From contig NZ_CP009302.1 in the NCBI RefSeq assembly GCF_000814825.1, positions 806,001 through 870,000 on the forward strand: a DNA stretch of 64,000 nt, in the 5' to 3' direction. The notes under the pieces were generated by a model. The model did no database searches, was not told the DNA's origin, and saw only the letters and a list, made by a program, of their open reading frames with translations. Below, one piece after another: positions 45,913 to 53,300 of this stretch (within the stretch, counting starts at the first letter, position 1; the number at the start of each line of letters is the position of its first letter). The stretch is from Berryella intestinalis. Lineage in GTDB: Bacteria; Actinomycetota; Coriobacteriia; Coriobacteriales; Eggerthellaceae. The position numbers were made by a program, and so were the translations under genes.

Positions 45913-47206
45913 GAACGCGCGCTTTATCGATCCTCAGACCGGCCTGGACGAGGTCTGCGAGATGCTCGTGCGCGACGGAAGGATCGTGGAGGTCGGCCAC
46001 GATCTGAAGATGGACAAGGGCGTCGAGCGCGACCTGGGCGGCAAGATCGTCGTGCCCGGCCTGGTCGATATCCACGTCCACTTCCGCGATCCGGGCCAGG
46101 AGTACAAAGAGGACCTCGAGTCCGGTACGCGCGCGGCGGTTCACGGAGGATTCACCGACGTGTGCTGCATGCCCAACACCGCGCCGACCATCGACAGCGC
46201 CGTCGTGGTGGACTACGTGCGCAACAAGGCCGATCGCGTGGGGAAATGCCGCGTGCACGTGTCGGGGGCCTGCACGAAGGGACTCGCCGGGGAGGCGCTG
46301 TCCGACATGGGCGACATGGTCGCGCACGGCGCGGTCGCCTTCACCGACGACGGGCGCGGCGTGCAGAGCGCCGGTGCGATGCGCCGTGTGATGGAGTACG
46401 CCTCGCAGTTCGGCAAAACGGTGATGAGCCACTGCCAAGACGAGGGTCTGGTCGACAAGGGCCAGATCAACGAGGGCGCGGTGTCGACGCGCCTCGGCCT
46501 TCTCGGCTGGCCCTCCGCCGGCGAGGAGATCCAGATCTCGCGCGACATGGAGATCGGCCGCCTTACGGGCTGCCCCCTGCATATCCAGCACCTCACCACC
46601 AAGCGCGCGCTCGAGATGGTGCGCCGCGGCAAGGAAGAGGGGATCGCCGTGTCCTGCGAGGTCACGCCCCATCATCTGTTCCTCACCGACGAGTGCATCG
46701 ACGAGACCTACGACACGAACCTCAAGGTGAACCCGCCCCTGCGCACGCCCGACGACGCCCGCGCCCTCATCGAGGGGGTCGTCGACGGGACGGTCGACTG
46801 CATCGTCACCGATCATGCGCCCCATGCGATCTACGAGAAGGACCGCGAGTTCGAGCTGGCGCCCTTCGGCATGACGGGGCTCGAAACCTCGCTTGCGGCG
46901 GTCATCACCGGGTTGGTGAAGCCCGGCCATATCGACTGGAACCGCCTGGTCGAGCTCATGAGCGTCCGTCCTCGCGAGATCATCGGCATCGACCGGGTCG
47001 CTTTCGAGCCGGGCTGCCGCGCCGACCTGACCGTGATCGACCCCGACATCGAGTGGGAGGTCGAGAAAGACGGCTTCGAGTCGAAGTCGGTCAACAGCGG
47101 GTTCATCGGCAAGCGGTTCGTCGGCCGCGCCACCGACGTCTACGTCGCCGGTTACGCCATGCTCGAAGACGGCGCAGTGACCGGCGAGGCGCTTCATACG
47201 GCGTAA
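45896..47206 (+). CDS. pyrC: Dihydroorotase
   Basis: Cyclises carbamoyl aspartate to dihydroorotate. 436 residues, class I type. Metal site DIHVHFRDPGQEYKEDLESG, HCQDEGLVDKG, HIQHLTTKRALE and the catalytic Asp in CIVTDHAPH are present; the start lies inside pyrB. The ribosome site is GGAGGGAGCGAAG. A 126-base gap with a strong hairpin (47220-47257) separates it from pyrK, the only non-overlapping junction in the operon. Confidence 0.97.
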   Translation: MALLLKNARFIDPQTGLDEVCEMLVRDGRIVEVGHDLKMDKGVERDLGGKIVVPGLVDIHVHFRDPGQEYKEDLESGTRAAVHGGFTDVCCMPNTAPTIDSAVVVDYVRNKADRVGKCRVHVSGACTKGLAGEALSDMGDMVAHGAVAFTDDGRGVQSAGAMRRVMEYASQFGKTVMSHCQDEGLVDKGQINEGAVSTRLGLLGWPSAGEEIQISRDMEIGRLTGCPLHIQHLTTKRALEMVRRGKEEGIAVSCEVTPHHLFLTDECIDETYDTNLKVNPPLRTPDDARALIEGVVDGTVDCIVTDHAPHAIYEKDREFELAPFGMTGLETSLAAVITGLVKPGHIDWNRLVELMSVRPREIIGIDRVAFEPGCRADLTVIDPDIEWEVEKDGFESKSVNSGFIGKRFVGRATDVYVAGYAMLEDGAVTGEALHTA

Positions 47207-47219
47207 GAAAGGCTGCGGT

Positions 47220-47257
47220 GCGCCGGGGGCCGCTTCGGGCGGAGGGGTCCCCGGCGC
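47220..47257 (+). other. Strong hairpin between pyrC and pyrK
   Basis: GCGCCGGGG (47220-47228) is the perfect reverse complement of CCCCGGCGC (47249-47257), separated by 20 bases that can pair partly. No T-run follows. It could be a processing or stability site in the operon mRNA, or a weak, factor-dependent terminator. Confidence 0.6.
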
Positions 47258-47332
47258 GATCGGGCCTGGGTTTTCGATCGGATGCGCTGCGTGCTTCGGT
47301 GCGCGGCGTTTCCTCGCAAAGAGAGGGTGACT

Positions 47333-48157
47333 ATGGCCGCACTTGCCAACGAGCCGGCAAAGCTGCTTTCAAACGAACCGGTGGGACCGAGGCTCTTTCT
47401 CATGGAGCTCGAGTCTCCCTATATCGCTCGGACCATCCTTCCCGGCCAGTTCGTCCATATGCGCGTGAACCAGATGGCCGACCATATCCTGAGGCGGCCC
47501 TTCTCGGTGTATCGGACCGATCCGGGCGAGGGGAGGGTCGTCATCCTGTACCAGGTGGTCGGGTACGGCACCGACTACCTGACCGGGCTTTCCCCCGAAG
47601 CGGATCCCGCGATCGAGCTCGTGGGTCCTGTCGGGCGGCCCTGGGGTGCGCGGACCGGCGGCGAGCGCGCCGATGCCGGGCGCGTTTTGCTGGTGGCGGG
47701 CGGCGTGGGCGCCGCGCCTTTGTACCTGCTTGCCCAGCAGCTGGTGGAGCGCGGGGCGAAGGTCGATATGGTCATGGGCGCCCAGACCCGAAGCGCGCTG
47801 GTGACGCTGTCGGATTACCGTGAGCGCCTGGGTATCGGCGTCGAATGCGCCACCGATGACGGGACGTACGGCGAGCGGGGCTTTTGCACGGGCCTTGCAA
47901 GCAGGCGCCTCGATGGGGGATGCGCCTCCGACGGAGCGCCCTACGATCTGGTCTGCTGCTGCGGCCCCGAGCCGCTCATGCGCATCGTGTCCGACATGGC
48001 CGCCGAGGTGGGCGTTGCGTGCCAGGTGTCGATGGAGCGGCGCATGGCGTGCGGCGTGGGCGCGTGCCTTTCGTGCGTGGTGGACACTGCGGCGGGCAAG
48101 CGCCGTGCGTGCGTGGACGGCCCGGTTTTCGATGCAGACGAGGTGGTGTGGCGATGA
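47333..48157 (+). CDS. pyrK: Dihydroorotate dehydrogenase electron transfer subunit
   Basis: FAD and [2Fe-2S] protein that passes electrons from PyrD to NAD+ in class 1B enzymes. 274 residues. FAD motif RRPFSVY, the nucleotide loop GGVGAAPLYLL, and the C-terminal cluster Cys pattern CGVGACLSCVVDTAAGKRRACVDG (Cys-x4-Cys-x2-Cys-x11-Cys). ATG 47333 follows GAGAGGGTGAC; an upstream ATG at 47282 is in frame without a ribosome site. Its stop overlaps the pyrD start. Confidence 0.96.
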   Translation: MAALANEPAKLLSNEPVGPRLFLMELESPYIARTILPGQFVHMRVNQMADHILRRPFSVYRTDPGEGRVVILYQVVGYGTDYLTGLSPEADPAIELVGPVGRPWGARTGGERADAGRVLLVAGGVGAAPLYLLAQQLVERGAKVDMVMGAQTRSALVTLSDYRERLGIGVECATDDGTYGERGFCTGLASRRLDGGCASDGAPYDLVCCCGPEPLMRIVSDMAAEVGVACQVSMERRMACGVGACLSCVVDTAAGKRRACVDGPVFDADEVVWR

Positions 48158-49104
48158 TGCAGGCAGCAGAGCGGCTGGTTCCCCGGCCCACGAAGGTGGC
48201 CCTTGCGGTCGATCTGGGCGGGCTTCGCATGAAGAACCCGGTCACGGTCGCGTCGGGGACGTTCGCGGCGGGACGGGAGTTCCATGACTTCGTTGATGTG
48301 GCCTCGCTGGGGGCCGTCACCACGAAAGGCGTGTCCCTTAACGGCTGGGAGGGCAACGCCTCGCCGCGCATCGCCGAGACCCCGTGCGGGATGCTGAACT
48401 CCATCGGGCTGCAGAATCCCGGCGTGCGCCATCTGCTCGAGCACGACATCCCCTGGCTCGAATCCATCGGCGCGACGACGATGGTGAACGTGTCGGGCCA
48501 CAGCTTCCAGGAGTACGTCGAGGTTATCGAGGCGCTCGAGCAGTCGCAGGCCGTCCATGCGTACGAGGTGAACATTTCGTGCCCGAACGTGGACGCCGGC
48601 GGCATGGCCATGGGGTGCAGGACCGACAGCGTCGAGAGGGTCGTGTCGATGTGCCGGGAGGCGACCGCGCGCCCGCTCATCGTGAAGCTCACTCCCAACG
48701 TCACCGACATCGCCGAGATCGCCCGCGCCGCAGAAAGCGCCGGCGCCGACGGGATCTCGCTCATCAACACGCTTCTGGGCATGGCGATCGACCCCGAGCG
48801 CCGCCGTCCCCAGCTCGCGCGCGTGGTGGGAGGGCTGTCGGGTCCCGCGGTCAAGCCGATCGCCCTGCGCATGGTGTGGGAGGTCGCCCGCGCGGTGCAG
48901 GTCCCGGTGCTGGGCATGGGGGGCATCGCAAGCGGCGCCGACGCGGTCGAGTTCATGCTGGCGGGCGCGACCGCCGTGGCCGTCGGGACGGCGAACTTCG
49001 TCGACCCCCAGGCGACCGTGAAGGTGATCGACGGCATCGCCGACTACTGCGAACGGCATGGCGTATCCGATGTGAACGAGCTGATAGGAGCTTTGGAATG
49101 CTGA
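48154..49104 (+). CDS. pyrD: Dihydroorotate dehydrogenase, class 1B catalytic subunit
   Basis: Oxidises dihydroorotate to orotate with FMN. 316 residues. Class 1B identity rests on the catalytic Cys in NISCPNVDAGG, together with adjacent pyrK. FMN-binding segments include NPVTVASGTFA, TKGVSLNGWEGN and GMGGIASGADAVEFMLAGATAV. The start is ATG 48154, or 48157 in the same frame; the choice does not change the fold. It overlaps pyrK by 4 bases and pyrF by 7. Confidence 0.97.
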   Translation: MMQAAERLVPRPTKVALAVDLGGLRMKNPVTVASGTFAAGREFHDFVDVASLGAVTTKGVSLNGWEGNASPRIAETPCGMLNSIGLQNPGVRHLLEHDIPWLESIGATTMVNVSGHSFQEYVEVIEALEQSQAVHAYEVNISCPNVDAGGMAMGCRTDSVERVVSMCREATARPLIVKLTPNVTDIAEIARAAESAGADGISLINTLLGMAIDPERRRPQLARVVGGLSGPAVKPIALRMVWEVARAVQVPVLGMGGIASGADAVEFMLAGATAVAVGTANFVDPQATVKVIDGIADYCERHGVSDVNELIGALEC

Positions 49105-49826
49105 GTATCTTCGATGAGATCCCGGCGCGCGAGCGCGTTATTGTCGCCCTGGACTGCTCGCGCGACGAGGCGCTGTCGCTGTCCGAGGCCCTGCGCGGGC
49201 ACGCGACGTGGCTGAAGGTGGGCATGACGCTGTACTACTCGTGCGGCCCCTCGATCGTTTCCGAGCTGCGCGAGAAGGGCTTCAAGGTGTTTCTCGACCT
49301 CAAGCTCCACGATATCCCGCACCAGGTGCGCGGCGCCGCCGAGGCGGCTGCGCGCTCGGGTGCCGACATGCTCACCATGCACGTGGCGGGCGGCCCCGAG
49401 ATGCTCGAGGCGGGCCGGGCGGGAGCGGCGGCCGGTTCGGCAGAGCGCGGCGAAGACGGCATCGTCACGCTCGGCATCACGGTGCTCACGAGCATGGACG
49501 CATCCGCGCTTTCCTCGGTAGGGGTGCCGCGCGCACCCGAAGAGCAGGTGGCTCTTCTCGCAGATGTGGCGAAGCAGGCCGGGATCTCGGGCGTCGTGGC
49601 CTCTCCGCGCGAAGCGGCCGCCCTGCGCTCGATTCTGGGCGAATATGCATACATTGTGACTCCCGGAGTGCGTCCCGAAGGAAGCGAAAAGGGAGATCAA
49701 AGCCGGGTTTCCACCCCTTCCGAGGCGTTTCGCGCCGGTGCATCGCACATCGTCGTGGGCCGTCCGATCACCCAAGCGAAAGACCCAGTTCAGGCTTTTG
49801 AGCGTATTTGCGGCGAGATTGCGTAG
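49098..49826 (+). CDS. pyrF: Orotidine 5'-phosphate decarboxylase
   Basis: Last step to UMP. 242 residues, group 1 type. The catalytic Lys-Asp network FLDLKLHDIPHQV (near residues 59-71), VALDCSRDEAL, TPGVRPEGSEKGDQSR and VVGRPITQAKDP are all present. Start ATG 49098 follows AGGAGCTTTGG. Last pyr gene in the window; pyrE and carAB are not adjacent. A weak hairpin TTCAGGT/ACCTGAA (49882-49903) lies downstream. Confidence 0.97.
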   Translation: MLSIFDEIPARERVIVALDCSRDEALSLSEALRGHATWLKVGMTLYYSCGPSIVSELREKGFKVFLDLKLHDIPHQVRGAAEAAARSGADMLTMHVAGGPEMLEAGRAGAAAGSAERGEDGIVTLGITVLTSMDASALSSVGVPRAPEEQVALLADVAKQAGISGVVASPREAAALRSILGEYAYIVTPGVRPEGSEKGDQSRVSTPSEAFRAGASHIVVGRPITQAKDPVQAFERICGEIA

Positions 49827-49926
49827 ACGCGGCGTTTCCAATCCGCTACAATCACCGTCGATGGAGCCGTTGGGTGTCCTGTTCAGGTTTTTCTTCACCT
49901 GAAATGGGGTTCGTTGTGTTTGACTG

Positions 49927-49954
49927 TTGAATTTTTCGACGGCAACGCTAAACT
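49927..49954 (+). promoter_or_regulatory. Promoter of mihF
   Basis: TTGAAT (49927-49932), 16-base spacer, TAAACT (49949-49954). A second -10-like TACAAT lies upstream at 49847-49852. The transcript from the first carries a perfect stem CGGTAG/CTACCG (49977-49995) in its leader, 27 bases before the start codon. Confidence 0.55.
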
Positions 49955-50022
49955 ACTCGTCGGAATCCGAAATGTGCGGTAGGATTTCACTACCGATAGC
50001 CAATCTTATAAAGGAGATTACG

Positions 50023-50331
50023 ATGGCCATTCCTCAACTCAGCGCAGAAGAGCGCAAGGCTGCCCTTGAGAAGGCAAAGGCGGCTCGTATCAAGCGCGCC
50101 GAGATCCGCGAGCAGCTGAAGAGCGGCAAGCTCTCCGTCAAGGACATCCTGGGTATGAAGGACGATCCCGTGGTCGGCCGCATGAAGGTTTCCACGCTGA
50201 TCGAGACGCTTCCCGGCTATGGCAAGGCCAAGTCCGAGAAGATCATGGCCGAGCTCCAGATCGCCGAGAGCCGCCGTCTGCGCGGTCTGGGCGAGCGTCA
50301 GCAGACCGCCCTGCTGGAGCGCCTCTCCTAA
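50023..50331 (+). CDS. mihF: Actinobacterial integration host factor MihF
   Basis: Small basic nucleoid-associated protein of the mycobacterial IHF type. 102 residues; KAALEKAKAARIKRAEIREQ, LKSGKLSVKDIL, and the helix-two-turns-helix-like VSTLIETLPGYGKAKSEKIM are the family core. ATG 50023 with AAAGGAGATTACG upstream; a longer open frame upstream is not needed. The start of gmk follows after 3 bases, and the mihF-gmk-rpoZ order is typical of actinobacteria, which supports both identity and taxonomy. Confidence 0.94.
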   Translation: MAIPQLSAEERKAALEKAKAARIKRAEIREQLKSGKLSVKDILGMKDDPVVGRMKVSTLIETLPGYGKAKSEKIMAELQIAESRRLRGLGERQQTALLERLS

Positions 50332-50334
50332 TTC

Positions 50335-50898
50335 ATGCGACGCGGAAATCTCTTCGTCATATCTGGGCCATCAGGTGCCGGCAAAGGCACGCTGGTGGCT
50401 CGTCTTTTAGACGAGCTTCCCGATGCGTGGGTGTCCGTTTCGGCCACGACGAGGAAGCCCCGTCCGGGCGAGGTGCACGCGACCCACTACTTCTTCCTGA
50501 GCGACGAGGAGTTCGACGATCTGGTGGCCCATGACGGGCTGCTGGAGTGGGCGTCGTACTCGGGCAATCGCTACGGGACGCCGCGCGCGTCGGTCGAGGA
50601 GCATATGGCCGCGGGCGACCAGGTGATACTCGAGATCGAAGTGCAGGGGGCCTTCCAGGTCAAGGAGCGCATGCCCTTCGCGCACCTGGTGTTCGTCGAA
50701 CCCCCCTCGCTCGAAGAGCTGAGGCGGCGCCTCGAGGGCCGCGGCACCGAGGACGCGGCGGCGATCGAGGCGCGCATGAGCACGGCGCAAATCGAGCTCG
50801 CCCGCAAACACGAATATGATCACTGCCTGGTCAACGACGACCTCGAGCGAGCGCTCGGGGAACTCGTCGACTATGTGAACGAACAAGCCGAACAATAA
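50335..50898 (+). CDS. gmk: Guanylate kinase
   Basis: Phosphorylates GMP to GDP. 187 residues: P-loop ISGPSGAGKGTL (residues 9-20), the GMP-binding VSATTRKPRPGEVHATHYFF, and EIEVQGAFQVK. Start ATG 50335 is the first in the frame; there is no strong ribosome site, so translation may be coupled to mihF. rpoZ follows after 13 bases. Confidence 0.97.
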   Translation: MRRGNLFVISGPSGAGKGTLVARLLDELPDAWVSVSATTRKPRPGEVHATHYFFLSDEEFDDLVAHDGLLEWASYSGNRYGTPRASVEEHMAAGDQVILEIEVQGAFQVKERMPFAHLVFVEPPSLEELRRRLEGRGTEDAAAIEARMSTAQIELARKHEYDHCLVNDDLERALGELVDYVNEQAEQ

Positions 50899-50911
50899 CG
50901 GGGATGACTGT

Positions 50912-51172
50912 ATGAGCATTATCGAACCCAAGGTCGACGTACTTCTGGATCACACCGACAACGACCGTTTCCTGCTGTGCGCGATGGCTTCCAAGCGCGC
51001 CCACGACATCAACGACATGATGCACGGTCAGCGCGAGCGCGCCATCCAGCTGCAGACCGCGGTCGAGATCGCGCGCGCTGCCGACACCAAGCCGTTGAGC
51101 ATCGCATTCGGCGAGATCGCGCAGGGAGACGTCTCCTACGATCCCGCTTCGATCGACGCGATGAACCACTAG
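50912..51172 (+). CDS. rpoZ: RNA polymerase omega subunit
   Basis: Chaperone-like small subunit of RNA polymerase. 86 residues; the family core is NDRFLLCAMASKRAHDINDMM followed by the helix with TAVEIARAADTKPLSIAFGEIA. ATG 50912 follows GGGGATGACT. Position after gmk matches other Gram-positive genomes. Confidence 0.93.
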   Translation: MSIIEPKVDVLLDHTDNDRFLLCAMASKRAHDINDMMHGQRERAIQLQTAVEIARAADTKPLSIAFGEIAQGDVSYDPASIDAMNH

Positions 51173-51185
51173 GCTCGCAAACCGT

Positions 51186-52424
51186 ATGAGTCAGGACCAT
51201 CAGCGCATCTGCCTGATCCACTACCACGAGATCGGGCTGAAAGGTCACAACAGGGCGCGATTCGAGATGAGGCTCCTCAAAAACGTGGAGTCTCTTCTTG
51301 TCGGGTACCCGGTGGTGACCATCCATCGCATCTCGGGCCGCCTGTGCGTGTTTCTGAAGGAGGGCACCGACCTCGATACGGCCGTGCGCGCTTCCGAAGT
51401 GATCCTGCGCGTTCCCGGGGTCGCCCGCGTCTCGTGCGGGTTCAAATGCATACGCGACCTCGAGGTTATGGGGCAGGTTGCGATCGAGGCGCTTGCCGAG
51501 GCGGGGGATTTCTCCAGCTTCAAGGTTCAAGCGCGGCGCAACCATACCGACTTCGAGACCACGTCCATGGATATGAACCGCATCATCGGAGCGGTGCTGT
51601 GCGAGCGCTTCCCCGAAAAGCAGGTCAAGATGAAGGCTCCCGATGTTCAGGTGGGGGTCGAAGTCGTGCAGAACGCCGTGTACGTCTACGCGCGCAGCGT
51701 GCGCGGGGTGGGCGGGCTTCCCGTGGGAAGCTCGGGCAAGGTGGTCACCCTGCTCTCGAGCGGCATCGATTCCCCGGTTGCGACGTGGCGCATCGCGCGG
51801 CGCGGCGCCATATGCATCGCGGTGCATTTCTCGGGCCGTCCCCAGGCATCCGATGCAAGCGAGTATCTGGTGGATGACATCGCACGGGTCTTGGAGCGCT
51901 CCGGATGCATCGCACGCACCTACATCGTGCCGTTCGGCGACCACCAGCGCGAGATATCCCTCAAGGTACCGCCCGCCTTGCGCATCATCATGTACCGCCG
52001 CCTGATGTTCAGGGTCGCCCAGGAGATCGCCCGCCGCGAGGGCGCCGGGGCGCTCGTCACCGGCGAGAGCCTGGGCCAGGTGGCATCCCAGACGCTGGCG
52101 AACATCCGCTGCACCGACGCCGTGGTTGATCTGCCGGTGTTCAGGCCGCTCATCGGGTCTGACAAGCAGGAGATCATAGCCGATGCCGAGGCGCTGGGCA
52201 CGTTCGACATCTCCTCCCAGGACGTATCCGACTGCTGCACGCTGTTCATGCCGCGCAACCCCGAGACGCAGGGGGACCTTGCGGTGGTCGAGGAGGCCGA
52301 AAGCGCCCTTCCCATCGAGCAGTGGGTTTGTTCCATCGCCGATTCGGCGGAGGTCCACGACTACGCATGCCCTTCGTACAAGCGGCCCCGCGGCTCTATT
52401 GCCGCCGATCAGCAGGGGCAATAG
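51186..52424 (+). CDS. thiI: tRNA 4-thiouridine sulfurtransferase ThiI
   Basis: Adenylates uridine 8 of tRNA for thiolation and, in many bacteria, supports thiamine thiazole synthesis. 412 residues: N-terminal ferredoxin-like domain, THUMP (to about 165) and PP-loop ATPase domain with VVTLLSSGIDSPVATW (canonical SGG-x-DS, here SSGIDS), then GESLGQVASQTLANI and DCCTLFMPRNPET. The C-terminal rhodanese domain of E. coli ThiI is absent, as in Bacillus. ATG 51186 has no strong ribosome site. Ends in a terminator at 52471. Confidence 0.95.
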   Translation: MSQDHQRICLIHYHEIGLKGHNRARFEMRLLKNVESLLVGYPVVTIHRISGRLCVFLKEGTDLDTAVRASEVILRVPGVARVSCGFKCIRDLEVMGQVAIEALAEAGDFSSFKVQARRNHTDFETTSMDMNRIIGAVLCERFPEKQVKMKAPDVQVGVEVVQNAVYVYARSVRGVGGLPVGSSGKVVTLLSSGIDSPVATWRIARRGAICIAVHFSGRPQASDASEYLVDDIARVLERSGCIARTYIVPFGDHQREISLKVPPALRIIMYRRLMFRVAQEIARREGAGALVTGESLGQVASQTLANIRCTDAVVDLPVFRPLIGSDKQEIIADAEALGTFDISSQDVSDCCTLFMPRNPETQGDLAVVEEAESALPIEQWVCSIADSAEVHDYACPSYKRPRGSIAADQQGQ

Positions 52425-52470
52425 AGGGGATTCGTCGGATTCCGCAGAGCGCGAAGGCAAGATTCGTTGG

Positions 52471-52500
52471 AAAACCGGTCCATTGGGCCGGTTTTCTGTT
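52471..52500 (+). terminator. Terminator after thiI
   Basis: AAAACCGGTCC (52471-52481) pairs with GGGCCGGTTTT (52485-52495), one wobble, tight loop; CTGTTT follows. It ends the mihF-gmk-rpoZ-thiI unit. Confidence 0.85.
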
Positions 52501-52616
52501 TGAGAAGGCCGATTCCGCTTGGATTCCGAACCGCCTTCCAGGCGGGGTTCGGGCGCACAGCGGGTGGGATCCTGCGAGGTTGCGGGCTTATCTTTCCCTC
52601 GAGGGAAGGAGACGTC

Positions 52617-53300
52617 ATGCATATCGACACGCGCCTCGAGGCGCTGAAAGATCGGGCTTCTAAGAACGAGTCGGAAAAATCCCTGATCGGATTGGGCTTG
52701 CTGGCAATCGTCGTGCTGGTTGCGGTACTCGTCAAAACCTACGCGTTCCAACCCGCTTCGTTCGATATCGAAGCCAAGGCCGATCCGACGGCGCCGCAAG
52801 AAGCCCGGCAGTCCTCGACGGAGGCGGAGAAGCCGGCTGCGGCTGAAAACCGGGATATCACGATCCAGGTTTCGGGGTGCGTGGAAAAACCGGGGGTGTA
52901 CACGCTTTCCGAGGGATCACGGGTCAACGACGCCGTGATGCTTGCCGGCGGTCTGACATCCGATGCGGCCGACTCGGGACTGGGGCTCGCCCGCGTCCTG
53001 GTCGATGGGGAAGAAGTTCGCATTCCCTCGAAAGACGATGCGGCCCACATTGCGCCGACGGCCGATAACCCCGCCCCGAGCGCCGGTTCGCCTGCCGGAT
53101 CCCAGGGGAAGCTGGTGAACGTCAACACCGCAACGGCCGAAGAGCTTCAGTCCCTAGACGGGATCGGCCCGTCGCTTGCGAAGAAGATCATCTCGTACAG
53201 AACCGAGCGGGGCAGGTTCGCGTCGGTTGACGAGCTTACCAAGGTGCCGGGCATCGGGCAGAAGACGCTTGCCAAGTTCAAGGACAAGATCACGGTATGA
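52617..53300 (+). CDS. comEA: DNA uptake/competence protein ComEA
   Basis: Membrane-anchored DNA receptor of the transformation apparatus. 227 residues: one N-terminal membrane helix (about 22-40), a polar linker, an SLBB-like domain (ITIQVSGCVEKPGVYTL) and a C-terminal helix-hairpin-helix (VNVNTATAEELQSLDGIGPSLAKKIISYR...VPGIGQKTLAKFKDKI). ATG 52617 follows GGGAAGGAGACGTC. The comEC start overlaps by 4 bases. Confidence 0.95.
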   Translation: MHIDTRLEALKDRASKNESEKSLIGLGLLAIVVLVAVLVKTYAFQPASFDIEAKADPTAPQEARQSSTEAEKPAAAENRDITIQVSGCVEKPGVYTLSEGSRVNDAVMLAGGLTSDAADSGLGLARVLVDGEEVRIPSKDDAAHIAPTADNPAPSAGSPAGSQGKLVNVNTATAEELQSLDGIGPSLAKKIISYRTERGRFASVDELTKVPGIGQKTLAKFKDKITV

